Below, piece by piece: positions 12,275 through 22,548 of a DNA stretch of 64,000 bases. Below the pieces are notes generated by a model, which was not told the DNA's origin, did no database searches, and worked only from the letters and a program-made list of their open reading frames with translations. The position numbers and the translations under genes are program-made. This DNA comes from Sambucus nigra (lineage: Eukaryota > Streptophyta > Magnoliopsida > Dipsacales > Adoxaceae), in the NCBI GenBank assembly GCA_949130495.1, contig OX422210.1:631660585-631724584 (forward strand), in the 5' to 3' direction. Numbering within the stretch: the first letter of the stretch is position 1; every line of letters starts with the position of its first letter.

Positions 12275-12397
12275 ATGTCTGATGAAAAGCATCACTTTGA
12301 GTCTAAGGCAGACGCTGGGGCATCCAAAACCTTCCCACAGCAGGCTGTTACCATTCGCAAGAATGGTTACATAGTCATCAAAGGCAGGCCATGCAAG
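12275..12397 (+). pseudogene. Captured exon 1 of translation factor eIF5A, copy A
   Basis: The ATG at 12275 opens 41 codons beginning MSDEKHHFESKADAG and ending YIVIKGRPCK, the start of plant eIF5A (usually MSDEEHHFESKADAG). A GT donor (AAG|GTATAT) follows at 12398 and no later exon is present. The hypusine-site loop, encoded further downstream in real eIF5A genes, is missing. About 230 bp of likely 5' flank and UTR with GA-rich repeats precede the ATG. The fragment keeps an intron boundary, so it was copied as DNA, not from spliced mRNA. It lies between copia RT and a copia LTR piece, in the same orientation. Confidence 0.92.
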
Positions 12398-12640
12398 GTA
12401 TATATATAGACATACATATATGTATTTGATTGTTTCTTCTCATGTTTTGTGATATATTTTGGTATATTATCAAGTGCTACGATTAGTTTTTTGTTATATT
12501 ACGCTTAATTACCAATTCTATAGTGTTAAATCCCATTTACGTATGTTTTACTACCTTTTTATCATTTGGGTCCGATTCGATTCTCGATTCGCGATTCGGG
12601 GGTAAACGATTCACGATATGATTCGCGATTTGACAACTAT
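12398..12640. other. eIF5A intron 1 remnant and CGATTCG-rich spacer
   Basis: AT-rich intron-like sequence follows the eIF5A donor. At 12572-12632 the words 'cgattcg' and 'cgatt' recur about six times in 60 bp. No gene is seen. Confidence 0.5.
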
Positions 12641-12738
12641 GGTACTACCACATTGTAGTATCCTACTCCTAATTTAACTATATATAGGTCATGTATGTCC
12701 TTGTATAAACACACGAATCAATTCAATATATCGTAACA
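12641..12738 (+). mobile_element. Copia family 2 LTR fragment, copy A
   Basis: It matches the last ~100 bp of the LTR at 23314-23522: 'actaccacattgtag', 'ctcctaatttaactatata', 'aggtcatgtatgtccttgta', ending ATATCGTAACA. The sequence beyond it ('aaaactacataat') is also shared with the second unit, so the LTR end and the adjacent TIR exon were duplicated together. Confidence 0.85.
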
Positions 12739-12861
12739 AAAACTACATAATTTTGGTGAAGCGTGGAATTTTCTTGTAATTTCACCTCAATTCGAGAGGT
12801 GGTACGTAAGTAAAGCCCCTTATTTGGGTCCTTTTTGTTTAGTTTACATACATAAAATTAC

Positions 12862-13370
12862 CTTGTAGATATGGTCATCCTAGTTAAGAGTGAAGCATCT
12901 CCAATTGGTTTGGCCCACTCTTTTAACTTGTTGAGCAGTTGTTCTTTTAGAATTTGGTCAGGGGTTGCCACCTTGAATTGCCCTTCAAACTAATCAATTG
13001 TTTGAGTGATGCTCCAGCAATGGTCCCTAAGATGAGCGGGATCAACCTCCAAGTAAACAACATAAACTCTATGTCCGCCTTTATGGATCACCGCATGTAT
13101 ATCAAGGCACCAATTCGAAAACAAGTAGTTCTTGGAGAAGACGATGATCGAAACCATCGATTGTTTAATTATTTCCTCTAATATTTCTCTCTGTATTTCC
13201 ATCTCAGTGACGGCTATGAATATACGAAATCCTGAGCGCACCAAACTTGTATGAAGGCGGGTCGTAAAAAATTGACTACAGTTATCACCTCTCAAACTGA
13301 AAAACACGTCGTACAGGTATTCACCCATTAAGGAGAAAAGTGATTGAATTGCACAAGACGCACTCCCCAA
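12862..13370 (-). pseudogene. TIR-domain exon of a TNL resistance gene, A copy 1
   Basis: The minus strand encodes a TIR domain: YDVFFSLRGDNCSQFF (strand A), then a helix, IVFSKNYLFSNWCLDI and VYLEVDPAHLR. The exon ends in a good donor (CTACAAG|GTAATT) at 12861, as TIR exons normally do, but no NB-ARC or LRR follows. No ATG opens it; the in-frame upstream sequence reads FFGLGSASCA. A stop after TQTID truncates the last part, which is intact in A copy 2. The catalytic glutamate of the usual CLDEL motif is absent (CLDIH). Four copies of this exon lie in the window. Confidence 0.9.
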
Positions 13371-14045
13371 TCCAAAAAAGGCCCTTCTTCTTTATTTCTC
13401 CTATTCAACCCTAATCTCTTATTTTACGGTGCTTTTGAATCCACCCGCTACCTATATCTATCTCGTGTTTATATATGACAAATGAATACAAAGACAATTA
13501 TGACCCTCTTTAAAAAAACCCAAATCCTTACCAAGAAAATTATTTCCCAAATCCTTACAAATCTTTTCAAAAATTTAATCCCACTTTTTTTCTTTAATCT
13601 TTTATCTATTCTAAAATGCACTATAGCGTTTTAATTGTCCTCTCCAGTAAAGTTGTCCACGTCGACATTAAAACTTAAAACTAGATATTTTGTTTCCCCT
13701 ATTTTCTCTCTCTCGCTCTCACGAGGCTTTACCGCCTCTTCATTTTCTTTGCTGTCTTTTCCTCTTCTAATTAATAATCTGCTCCTCTCTTTTCCCCTAC
13801 TTTTTAACATCATCCATTCCTTTTCTCTCTGTCTCTTAAAAAATGCCTCTTCATTTTCCTTCTCTAGAAATGCCTCTCTATTTTTCCTTCATAAATATCA
13901 TCCATCTCTTTACCAGTTCACAATAAATATATCGTTTTGTAATGGAGAAATCCAAACGGAGGGTTATATTTCATTATTGTTAACAGCTTTGCTTCTCAAC
14001 TTTACGCTTTTGATTCGGTAAGGAAGCTCCCAATTCCTCATCTTT

Positions 14046-14960
14046 TATCATATATTTACGATTCTATTTACGTGATGATTTTGGTGAGGTGCTAGGGTTA
14101 GGGTTTGATGATCAAATTCCTACAAATGTAGAATTTGAGTGGGAGGAGGTGGATAAAGTGGTTGATGAGAGATAAGGTTTGACCTCTGTGATTTATAGAA
14201 TTGAAGAAATTTTAGTTTCAGACGACGACGGGGATGAAATTGGGCGGAATTTAGAATGGGAAGTTCTTTCAGCAGTCAATAATTTGGAGAGAAACACTAA
14301 GGTTGTGTTTGTTTTTTCATCTGAATCTGAAATCTGAAGACTGAATCTGAAGTCTGGAATCTGAATTTAAAAAATGTGTTTGTTTTTTGGTCTGAATGTA
14401 CCTCTGAATGAATGTATTTAGACTCATTCGGACTTCAGACGTAATTCTACTTCTTAATCATTAAGAGCCAAATATAGCCGTTAGCCTCTTAATCATTTAA
14501 AAAAACAAACACTTTTTGGTACCTCTTAAGTCTGAATGGTTCAGATTCAGACTTAAGAGGTAAAAACAAACGACACCTAAGTTTGACAATTATGATTATA
14601 TCTACGTTACTGAGTATAACACAGTGTCTGCACAGTTTTGGGGGAGAGATAGTGGTGTAAATATTAGCCAACCTGCTGCTAAATATTTTTTGCAAAATCT
14701 CCCGTCAGTGGTGTTAACGGAAGAAGAGCTTCAAAACAATAATGTGGTTTTCACGTTTGTAAGGATGAGATTTTGGTGGAGAGAGTTATATGCTTCCTTG
14801 TTGCCACCATTACCATGTTGACTGCATTGTGCCGTGGTTGAGTATTCGAAATACGTTCCCCATTTGTCGCTTTGAGTTGCATATAGATGACGTGGATTAT
14901 GGACGTGGTGATCTCTGTTTGTTAAATGATGTGCAGGTCGGATACAATTTTGAACTTTTA
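14046..14960 (+). pseudogene. RING-H2 E3 ubiquitin ligase fragment (CIP8-like), A copy 1
   Basis: A broken frame encodes the acidic segment DFGEVLGLGFDDQIP, VEFEWEEVD, EIGRNLEWEVLSAVNNLERN. A Harbinger MITE interrupts it at 14301-14577, and it resumes with [31 protein letters not shown] and a RING-H2 finger (VCKDEILVE, a frameshifted His cluster, [12 protein letters not shown]). This order is known from CIP8-like E3 ligases, which bind an E2 enzyme through the RING. Here the first RING cysteine pair is damaged, a frameshift lies before the His-Tyr-His block, and the stop TAA comes from the MITE target site. Non-functional Helitron cargo. Confidence 0.85.
14301..14577. mobile_element. PIF/Harbinger (Tourist-like) MITE, copy A
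   Basis: 277 bp with ends GGTTGTGTTTGTTTTT and AAAAACAAACGACACC, flanked by the target duplication TAA (14298-14300 and 14578-14580). The interior consists of 'tctgaa' and 'cttaag' blocks in inverted arrangement. It sits in the captured RING gene in both copies (57472-57747), so it predates the A/B duplication. Confidence 0.88.
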
Positions 14961-15007
14961 CCTTAGTTACTGTATTTGATTCTTGTGAAGAAAATTATTA
15001 AATAAAG
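14681..15007. repeat. 327-bp direct repeat flanking the gypsy insertion, left copy
   Basis: The segment from 'aaatattttttgcaaaatc' to 'aaattattaaataaag' (RING finger region) recurs at 20438-20766, directly on the far side of the gypsy element. Copy B has this segment only once. The left copy ends exactly where the LTR begins. Confidence 0.93.
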
Positions 15008-17833
15008 TGTAATACCCCATAATTTTATTGACATTTATTTAAGGGATTAATTAAATTAAATGAAAATTAATTGGGAATTAACCCGGATATAAATACTAGC
15101 GAGATGTGAGTTGGTATTTGATTATGATATTTAAATTGAAAACTTCATGAGTATTGAACATTTAAATTGTCACGAGATAGTAATACGACAATTTGGAAAT
15201 TTAGTTGGGACGCGCGTGTCAACCGCGTCAGGAATGAAATTATTTGAATTAAAAAGTGAATTATATTTTTATCAACCGTATGGTCATTTTGAGTGCGCCA
15301 ACGTGTCCGGAAGGGTCGAAATAGTCAGAAAACACTAGCTGGTGGCTTAGTTTGGGTCCCAGGGCATTTTTAGGCCAAACCGGCAACTTAAAAGGGTATT
15401 TTGGTAGTTTTAAAAATAAGGGAATTAAAACACACGAAAATTAGAGTTTATTTTTATAAGTTTAAAGGGGCCACTAAGGCCATTACCAGCAAAAGTTAAC
15501 AAAGTGGGTTACGGGAGTTATTGGAGAGTTTGAAGAAGTTCCAAAAGAAACCTCCAAACACCATCTTCAACCTTGAGAGGAAATCTGTAGAGAAAGGAGA
15601 GAATCAACCTTCACCAACATCAATTCTGAAGAACAATCTAAGGCAAGTGATTTGATATTGTTAGTGCATTTAATATGCCTTCTATGTTTAGTGTAGAAAT
15701 TATCTTATATTGAAATGTTTGAAGAAAAACCTATGAAATTGATAGAGAACCTTGAATTTGGGTTAGGATTTGCATGTAGTATGTTGACGGACTGATTTAA
15801 TATTCGAAGAGTTGTATATGATGTATTAAAAACGAATTTATGATGAGTAATTGGGCATAAGAAAATTATGGGTTCATGTTCTTAGGTTTTGGGGATATAT
15901 TTGGAGATTTATAATAATTCCATGATGATTTGTAAGATTTGACCCCTGAAATATGTTAAGGGGTGATCTAGGGTGATTAAAAATGGTTTATATACGTTAA
16001 AATATAACTTGGATGGTCTTAGGGTGGATTTAGAGAGGAGAAGAATTGAGAAAAATGGACTTGGGAATTTCTGGGCTAAATCTGCCATCTTGTTAGAAGA
16101 CCTGCCCAGGTCGTTCGAACAACCTCGTTCAAACGAACTTCTAACGAGATGACAGTATGACTTCTAACGAGTTGGTAGTTCGTTCGAACGAGATTTCTAA
16201 CGAGTTGACAGAATGGCCTTTTTGGCCTGAATTTATTTCTAGTATCCCGTAAACTTATTTAAATGGTGAGATAACCTTCCCTTATTAACTAGTGGGTATA
16301 GTTGGGAGATTGGGGTACATTGAGGAGTAAAACTTAGTATCGTGTAGTAAACCGGATGACATTTGTGGATTGGGAAGCGAATAACTAATCACGACGTGAG
16401 AAGAGTTGATAATTTAAATACATATAAACCGGGGATTTATGATTCGTATAACACTAAGTGTTGGTATAAGAACGAGAAGTATACCACTAATCAAATATGG
16501 TAATATCTAAGATGTGTGAATGCTTAGTATATGTAGTTATCTGTGTATAACATACCTACCGTACTTGCTATCATGGGAGGTTGGCGTTCGTTTAGGGCCA
16601 TCTAATCTTTGTGTGCCCACGGGGGGATTTAGATTGGTACCTCGAGTACATAGGTCAGAGAAGGACTTATTGAGAAGTTAATAAGTCTGCTGATCATGGG
16701 AGTGTAGGTATGTGCGTGACCCATGTGATGTGAACTATGTTCGCCTCCATTATTTGTGATTATTTATTAATGAAACGATTCCTGAGAGATTCGGAATACG
16801 TGGTCCTTATGTACGTGATGTACCGGGATTGGATAGCAGAGTATGTGTGCACCGCAGCTTAGTCTCGGGGTGCTAGTATTGTATATTTATGATGAGAATA
16901 ATATACTGTTAATTGAAATGAATTGTCATGAATAATTATGAGTAATTATAGCAACGTTCTATCAAGGTAAAATGGAAGATCTTTAGTAATTAATGTTACT
17001 AATAATGGGAAATCCAGAATAAAATGTAAAGCTCTCTATTTAAATGAAGATGTCGGAAATTAAAGCGGTAATCGTATAGTAATGTTAGAATTTATTTCGG
17101 ACTAGTTAGACATGGGAATAACTAGAATGGGTACGGGTACGATAGGAGTGCACAATTAGTTGAGGGGTGAGGAACTCATGTGAGTGCACACGCTATCATG
17201 TACTTTATATTCAGTTTAATAATATTAAACACTTGCAAATTTTGAAACTATTTTCACATTCGGGCTCTGACCCGTTTGCTTTCAAATCTATTTCTTTGTA
17301 AAACCTTTTAGGTGCCCAGCCACAAGGACACCATGCATAGGAGTTCTATTCAGGTGACGTGATGTAGCTGCTGTGGAAGTTACAGGACCTTGGCAGTAGA
17401 CGCCTCTATTTTTTATCTTGACTCCATTATAAGACTTTCTTATTTCATTGGGCATGTCACCCATTCCTTTTAGAGACATTTTACATTTCAGTTATTTCAG
17501 ACTTTGGGGTGTAATTTATTTAATGATGCAGACTTGGTATTTATTTAATTCTGTATTTGGATTGTTGTGAGGAGTTTTCCTCCGGACTCATTATTACTTG
17601 ATGGTTATTCTATCGTGACTATGTTGTGGTGGTTATATTAGCATTTCATAATTTACTTATTGTATGTTAATCGGATTTAAATTAAAATTGGCAACTCATC
17701 TTTTTAAATATTAGGTGTCTAGTAATTGTTAAAACGTTTTCGACAGTGATACTATGAACTGAGCCAACTTGGCATTTTGTATTAATTTAATAAAGGAGTA
17801 GCTACCCGGTATTTAATTAGTCGGGGTGTCACA
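15008..17833 (+). mobile_element. Complete 5' LTR of a Tekay/Del-like chromovirus
   Basis: A 2826-bp LTR bounded by TGTAATACCCC and GGGGTGTCACA, directly followed by a tRNA primer site. Long LTRs are usual for this lineage. It contains the family blocks seen in the other LTRs of the window and a cluster of TTCGAA-centred palindromes at 16111-16207. The 3' LTR of this element is missing. Confidence 0.9.
16111..16207. repeat. Palindrome cluster TCGTTCGAACGA in LTR
   Basis: Right after GCCCAGGTC (16104-16112) come TCGTTCGAAC, TCGTTCAAACGAAC and the perfect 12-bp palindrome TCGTTCGAACGA (16180-16191), interleaved with three 'ctaacgag' words. This is the same LTR position at which other LTRs carry ATCGAT-centred palindromes. 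Confidence 0.85.
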
Positions 17834-17835
17834 GG

Positions 17836-17847
17836 TGGTATCAGAGC
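17836..17847 (+). other. Primer-binding site (initiator tRNA-Met)
   Basis: TGGTATCAGAGC, complementary to the 3' end of initiator methionine tRNA, lies two bases after the LTR end. This is the standard start of minus-strand cDNA synthesis in plant Ty3/gypsy elements. Confidence 0.92.
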
Positions 17848-18016
17848 ATCAGGTTCTAGTGTCCTTAGGATCTGTACGGCTTGTTATGTTTCCGCTGAGC
17901 TTTCTTTGATTTAGAGCCCTATATTTTAGAACTGTTGTAATCTTTTGTGTATGATTCGTTCTTCAGCTATTTTGAGATCATAACTGCGAACTTATAAGAC
18001 TTTACTCTCTTTTCAG

Positions 18017-20437
18017 ATGCCTCCACGACGTTCGCGGCGAGTTCCTAGGGATACACAGCCAGAGCCACAGCCTGCACCAGTCCAGGGCACTATGAATGCA
18101 GCCGAGGTTGCAGCTATTATAGCCCAAGCGGTAAATGCCGCCCTAGCCGTTGTACAGCAGGCACCACCCCAGGCGCCGGTAGTTGTGCCAGTTCAGGCTC
18201 ATGCATTCCCGTCTGCTTGGGAACGCGTTCGTGATGCTTTTCAGAAAGCACACCCTCCGGAGTTTGCAGGTAGCTCCGATGTTGTGGTATCCAGTCAGTG
18301 GAGGAAGGACATTCAGAGGAACTTAAGGATGTATGAGTGCACAGATGTTCAGAAGCAGATGCTGGCTACTTTTAAGCTAGTAGGATCTGCATTGTAGTGG
18401 TGGGAGTCCATTACCACCGCGGAGGAGAGGGATGCTCTCACTATTCAGGAGTTCTGGGTGCGGTTCGACCGCAAATATTTTCCGTCAGCTGTTCACACTG
18501 AGATGAGGAGGAAATTGATGAACCTCAAGAAGGAGGGGAGGACCGTAGCCGAGTATGAGGCTGAGTTTACCAATCTATTGAACATTGTTCCGGATGAGAT
18601 TCTGACTGAGGAGAAGAAGATTCAGAAGTTTATGGATGGATTGACTTGGAGGATCCGTCAGCACCTGTTGGGTAATCTCTCATTGGCCACTTATTCTGAT
18701 GTGGTTAACGCGGCATTACTTCACTGTCAGGATCACCGCTTTCACATGACTGAGAGCAAGAGATCAGGAGAGTCCAGCCATCAGGGCGGGACAGGGGGAA
18801 ATGGTGCCAGCAGGGCACAATATGCTCAGGGACAGCACAGATAGGGTGATCAGGGTTCCCAACAGGGGGATTCTAAGAGGTTCAGATCTGGAGGTTTTAG
18901 GAGTGGTCAGGGAGGTTTCAGACATGGCCATCAGGGTCAGAACGGCCATCAGGGTCAGGATGGTCAGCATCAGCAGTTTCAACAGGGCCAACACGGCCAG
19001 GGGAGAAATGGTAACGGCCATCAGGGCCGTGGGCAGCAGGGACAGAGAGGGGGAAATTTCCCGGGGAAGTGCTTCACTTGTGGCAAGACTGGCCACAAAT
19101 GCCAGGATTGTCCTGATAGGGGCAGGGCCCCATAGCAGCAGCAGCAGGGTGCTCGACACGAGCCACAGAGGCCTATGTTTCCCGCCGCCCTCCCAGCACC
19201 ACCACAGATGGCAGCCTTACCACCCATTCCAGCAGTCCCAGTTCAGCAGGGACAACTTCAGTATGGGAGAGTGTATCAGCTCCAGTATGCCGCATCCCCA
19301 CAGGATCCACCGGCCATTTAGGGTATGTTCTCTATTCAGGGGACTATGGAGCGTATTTTATTTGACACGGGGGCCACACATTGTTTCATTACCACAAGAT
19401 TTGCACGCACTATTGAATTATTAGACACCGTAGAGAGCACGGTTACATGTGTAGATTCACTGTTGAGTAGGGGTTCCATAATTTCGCTTATTTGTAGAGG
19501 TGTGGGTATAGAGATCGGGAGGTTTACTTTACCCGCTGATATGTTAGTGTTAGAGATGACTGAGTATGATGCGATTGTTGGTATGGATTGGATAGTTATG
19601 TACTGAGCCATGATTGACTGTTTTAGTCGGAGTATTATCTTTACCATTCCCGGGAAGGAGATGTTTTTAGTGGCGATGCCTCGCTCTGAGGGAGGATCGT
19701 CCACTCACTTGTACTATATAGAGGAGGAGACCTCTAAGGAAGTGGTGATACCACTCGATGCGATACCCGTTGTTAGTGAGTCCGCTGATGTATTTCAGGA
19801 CATACCTGGACTACCTCCGAGTAGAGAGATAGATTTCATGATTGATTTGATGCCGGCCACTAGGCCTATAGCCCGCGCACCTTATCGTATGGCTCCAGCA
19901 GAGATGAGAGAGCTACGGGATCGGATAGAGCAGTTGTTGGGTCAAGGGTTTATCCGAAGGAGTACTTCGCCATGGGGTGCCCCTGTGTTGTTCGTAAAGA
20001 AGAGGGATGGATCGTTGAGATTGTGCGTATATTACCGGGAGTTGAATAAAGTCACGATACGGAATAAGTATTCGTTGCCCAGAATCGATGACTTATTTGA
20101 CCAGTTGAGAGGAGCTTGTTTCTTATCAAAGATTGATTTGCGGTCGGGATACCATCAGTTGCGTATCAGGGAATAGGACGTCTCAAAGACTGCTTTCTTG
20201 ACGAGGTATGGTTCCTACGAGTTTCGGGTTATGCCTTTTGGTTTGACCAACACTCCAGCCGTGTTTATGGACTTGATGAATAGGGTGTTCAGAGAGTTCC
20301 TAGACCAGTTCGTCATTGTCTTTATTAATGACATCCTGGTTTACTCCAAGATAGAAGAGGAGCATGCCGAGCATTTGAGACAGGTTTTGCAGACGCTACG
20401 TCAGAACGAGCTTTATGCAAAGTATGAGGTTTTTTGT
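18017..20437 (+). pseudogene. Ty3/gypsy chromovirus gag-pro-RT, truncated, nonsense codons only
   Basis: One reading frame from the ATG at 18017 encodes a basic Gag start (MPPRRSRRVP), a retrotransposon Gag domain (FDRKYFPSAV, LTWRIRQHLLG), a Gln/Gly-rich region and a zinc knuckle CFTCGKTGHKCQDC near 19070. Protease (FDTGATHCFI, near 19360) and RT ([12 protein letters not shown] near 19990, [11 protein letters not shown], then [10 protein letters not shown] near 20325) follow. The catalytic FxDD reads FIND, an Asp-to-Asn loss. Six in-frame stops (18395, 18842, 19133, 19318, 19604, 20174) occur without a single frameshift. The frame is cut at about 20437 inside RT; RNase H, integrase and 3' LTR are absent. 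Confidence 0.93.
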
Positions 20438-20766
20438 AAAATATTTTTTGCAAAATCTCCCGTCAGTGGTGTTAACGGAAGAAGAGCTTCAAAACAATAA
20501 TGTGGTTTACGCGGTTTGTAAGGATGAGATTTTGGTGGAGAGAGTTATATGACTTCCTTATTGCCACCATTACCATGTTGACTGCATTGTGCCGTGGTTG
20601 AGTATTCGAAATACGTGCCCCATTTATCGCTTTGAGTTTCATACAAATGACGTGGATTATGGGCGTGGTGATCTCTGTTTGTTAAAGATGTGCAGGTCGG
20701 ATACAATTTTGAACTTTTGCCTTAGTTACTGTATTTGATTCTTATGAACAAAATTATTAAATAAAG
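20438..20766 (+). pseudogene. RING-H2 finger fragment, right copy of the 327-bp repeat
   Basis: It duplicates 14681-15007. The frame keeps [10 protein letters not shown], then an in-frame [25 protein letters not shown] and IYRFE. The first RING cysteine (Tyr) and the last cysteine (Tyr) are lost. It joins gypsy RT sequence at its left edge through the shared word 'aaatattttttgcaaaat'. Confidence 0.85.
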
Positions 20767-20949
20767 GTCATCTAATTTTGGTGACAGTGATGGAGTGTTT
20801 TGATGGTTTTGGAGGTGGCAATCTTGTATGAAAGCAATATAGTGTGCTTTTTAGAATTTACCCCTTATGAGTAAATACATTTTACGCCAAAAAATACGAT
20901 TGTATTTGCGTATGTGGATCTGGATTTTCTTATCACTTTTTTTTTGTAG

Positions 20950-21019
20950 ATATATTACCAGTCATTTGACGAAGCATTTGACGCCCGTTGGATAGTGTCT
21001 GAGAAAGACGAATATCAAG
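20950..21019 (+). pseudogene. Captured calnexin exon, copy A
   Basis: An exon-sized piece between an AG acceptor (20949) and a GT donor (CAAG|GTAGAT) encodes SFDEAFDARWIVSEKDEYQ. Plant calnexins carry SFDE.FDGRWIVSEK.DYQG near the start of the mature lectin domain. Calnexin is the ER-membrane chaperone for monoglucosylated glycoproteins. Only this one exon is present, inside a Helitron, so it has no independent function. Confidence 0.82.
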
Positions 21020-21870
21020 GTAGATTTTTTTATATTTGTTATTTATTTTATTAAACGTGCTTTGATCTTGTACATGGTTTGTGATGAGTTATATCGTACA
21101 TTAATAGTCCCGTACATAGAAATTCTAGGTGTAAATGTGTTATCAATTACGCTCCAAATTTTTATTTATTTTTAGATATGTATCCTACGCCAACCAATTG
21201 AATCCTACAAATGAAATTGGGAATATAATCTTACCTCAAATGTTATCACAATCATGTAATGTTATGTTGTGGAAGGGACATAAGATGCCTAAATGGGCTA
21301 GTTTAAACGACGATTGGAGATAACCTATTGGGGCATTTGGAGTAAATTGTTATGTTTCATAGTTTCATACAAGGGATTCATGAATGGAGAAGATGTTGCA
21401 GTGGTGTAAAAGCAAATTTGTTAAATTGCAGTAGAAGTTGGTCAAGTTATATCAATATAATTGGTAAGGATTTTTTATTGAGAATTTACGTTGTTGACAC
21501 AAGTTGTTGTGCTTATAATTTCATATGCATATGCTTCAAAATGCACAGGAGATGGCACACCTAATTTTTAGTACATAGTATAAATATAATAATCATAATT
21601 GTTATTAACATATATTTTCCTTTAATTGCAGGAACATGAATGAGATTCAATTTCTTGGGTGTTAGCCTGATCTTCATCTGCCGATGCTTGCTACTATCAT
21701 ATATTTCTACATTAATGTTTCTATCTATGTCGAATCATGACCATGTTTACTTTTATTTCCACTCAATTTTTAGTTATCACGAATTTGAATTTGTATTCAA
21801 TTGCCCATTTTATTTTTTGGTTTCTTCATATTTCCATTTGCTTATTTTATTTTTCTTATGATAATGTACG
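21020..21870 (+). other. Rest of Helitron interior: possible captured exon of unknown origin
   Basis: After an AG near 21174 one frame encodes RYVSYANQLNPTNEIG, LWKGHKMPKWASLNDDW, also found with changes at 58587-58715 in copy B. The PKWA..NDDW block looks like real protein but I do not recognise it. Downstream to 21870 I see only AT-rich sequence and short, probably spurious ORFs. Confidence 0.4.
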
Positions 21871-21899
21871 ACCCGCGCATCGCGCGGGTTTCCAACTTG
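21871..21899. other. Helitron 3' terminal hairpin and CTTG end
   Basis: A perfect 8-bp stem (ACCCGCGC with GCGCGGGT) and an ATC loop lie ten bases before CTTG|T. This fits the subterminal hairpin that Helitrons use for termination. Copy B has CTAG with one stem mismatch. Confidence 0.85.
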
Positions 21900-22372
21900 T
21901 TATAGATATAAAGTGATTTTTTTTAAACCCTTATACAGGTCATTTTATGTCTAAAAAACTTCGGAACCCAAACACATTATATTTTTTTTTCTGAACAGGT
22001 CCCCGATCTGAATGACAAATTTCGGGGTAACCCTCCCGAATCAACATTATATTTTTTTTATTCGAACGTGGTCCATTTGGTATAACCACCTCAAAATAGG
22101 TTACCTTATTCGGTATGATTATGACGAATAATATAGCCTTTCTCGGTATAATCACTCTGAATGTGTCTAGATCGGTTCGGTATAATCACCTAGACCTTGC
22201 GTAATATATTCGGCATATTCGTGCCGAATGGACTCTACAGTAATATATTTCAACTGTTCTACTTTAGTGTACATATACGGTTATTGCTTATTCAACTGTT
22301 GTTGTGATTTTGATTCAAATTTTGTTATTCAAATTCATTCATTGAGTACTAAAAATATTTTTACCTGTGCAT

Positions 22373-22495
22373 GATGCCTTCATGGATTTCAACTCCCTGT
22401 TATTTGATCAGGCTTTAGCGAATATTGATATACCACATAACAGGGAAGGTGGTTCGATGTTAGTAGATGCTAGTGCGTCGTTCTTTACGGAGCAT
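22373..22495 (+). pseudogene. FAR1/MULE-type gene, 5' exon only (A copy 1)
   Basis: 123 bp encode DAFMDFNSLLFDQALANIDI and a segment ending ASFFTEH, matching the second exon of the FAR1-like gene at 61908-63000. The acceptor AG has mutated (GCAT|GATGCC) and the donor reads CAT|GTATTA. Upstream 21900-22372 is its intron, with repeated 'ccgaat' and 'tataatcac' words. No downstream exon follows; copia sequence starts at 22549. Confidence 0.65.
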
Positions 22496-22548
22496 GTATT
22501 ATAATGTCGATTAGTGATGTAATAGATTTATATATTATCTCTCTCAAG

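Larger units (their letters stand above)
13457..21899 (+). mobile_element. Helitron with captured gene pieces, copy A (interrupted by a gypsy element)
   Basis: The 3' end at 21871-21899 has the Helitron signature: an 8-bp GC-rich hairpin (ACCCGCGC/GCGCGGGT, 3-nt loop) followed by 'ttccaa' and CTTG, then T. Copy B has the canonical CTAG|T. The likely 5' end is A|TCTATCTCG at 13456-13457, followed by 'tgacaaatgaatacaa', a common Helitron 5' theme. No Rep/helicase is present, so the element is non-autonomous. It carries RING-H2 and calnexin fragments. The 3' end is firm; the 5' end is inferred. Confidence 0.7.

Noticed and set aside
13635..14021. 128-aa Leu/Ser/Phe-rich ORF that might be a secreted protein
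   Set aside because: It is CT-rich 5' UTR-type sequence of the captured RING gene; the frame is broken in copy B (56806-57009).
17834..17860. tRNA-like sequence
   Set aside because: It is only the 12-base primer-binding site complementary to initiator tRNA; no cloverleaf can be formed.
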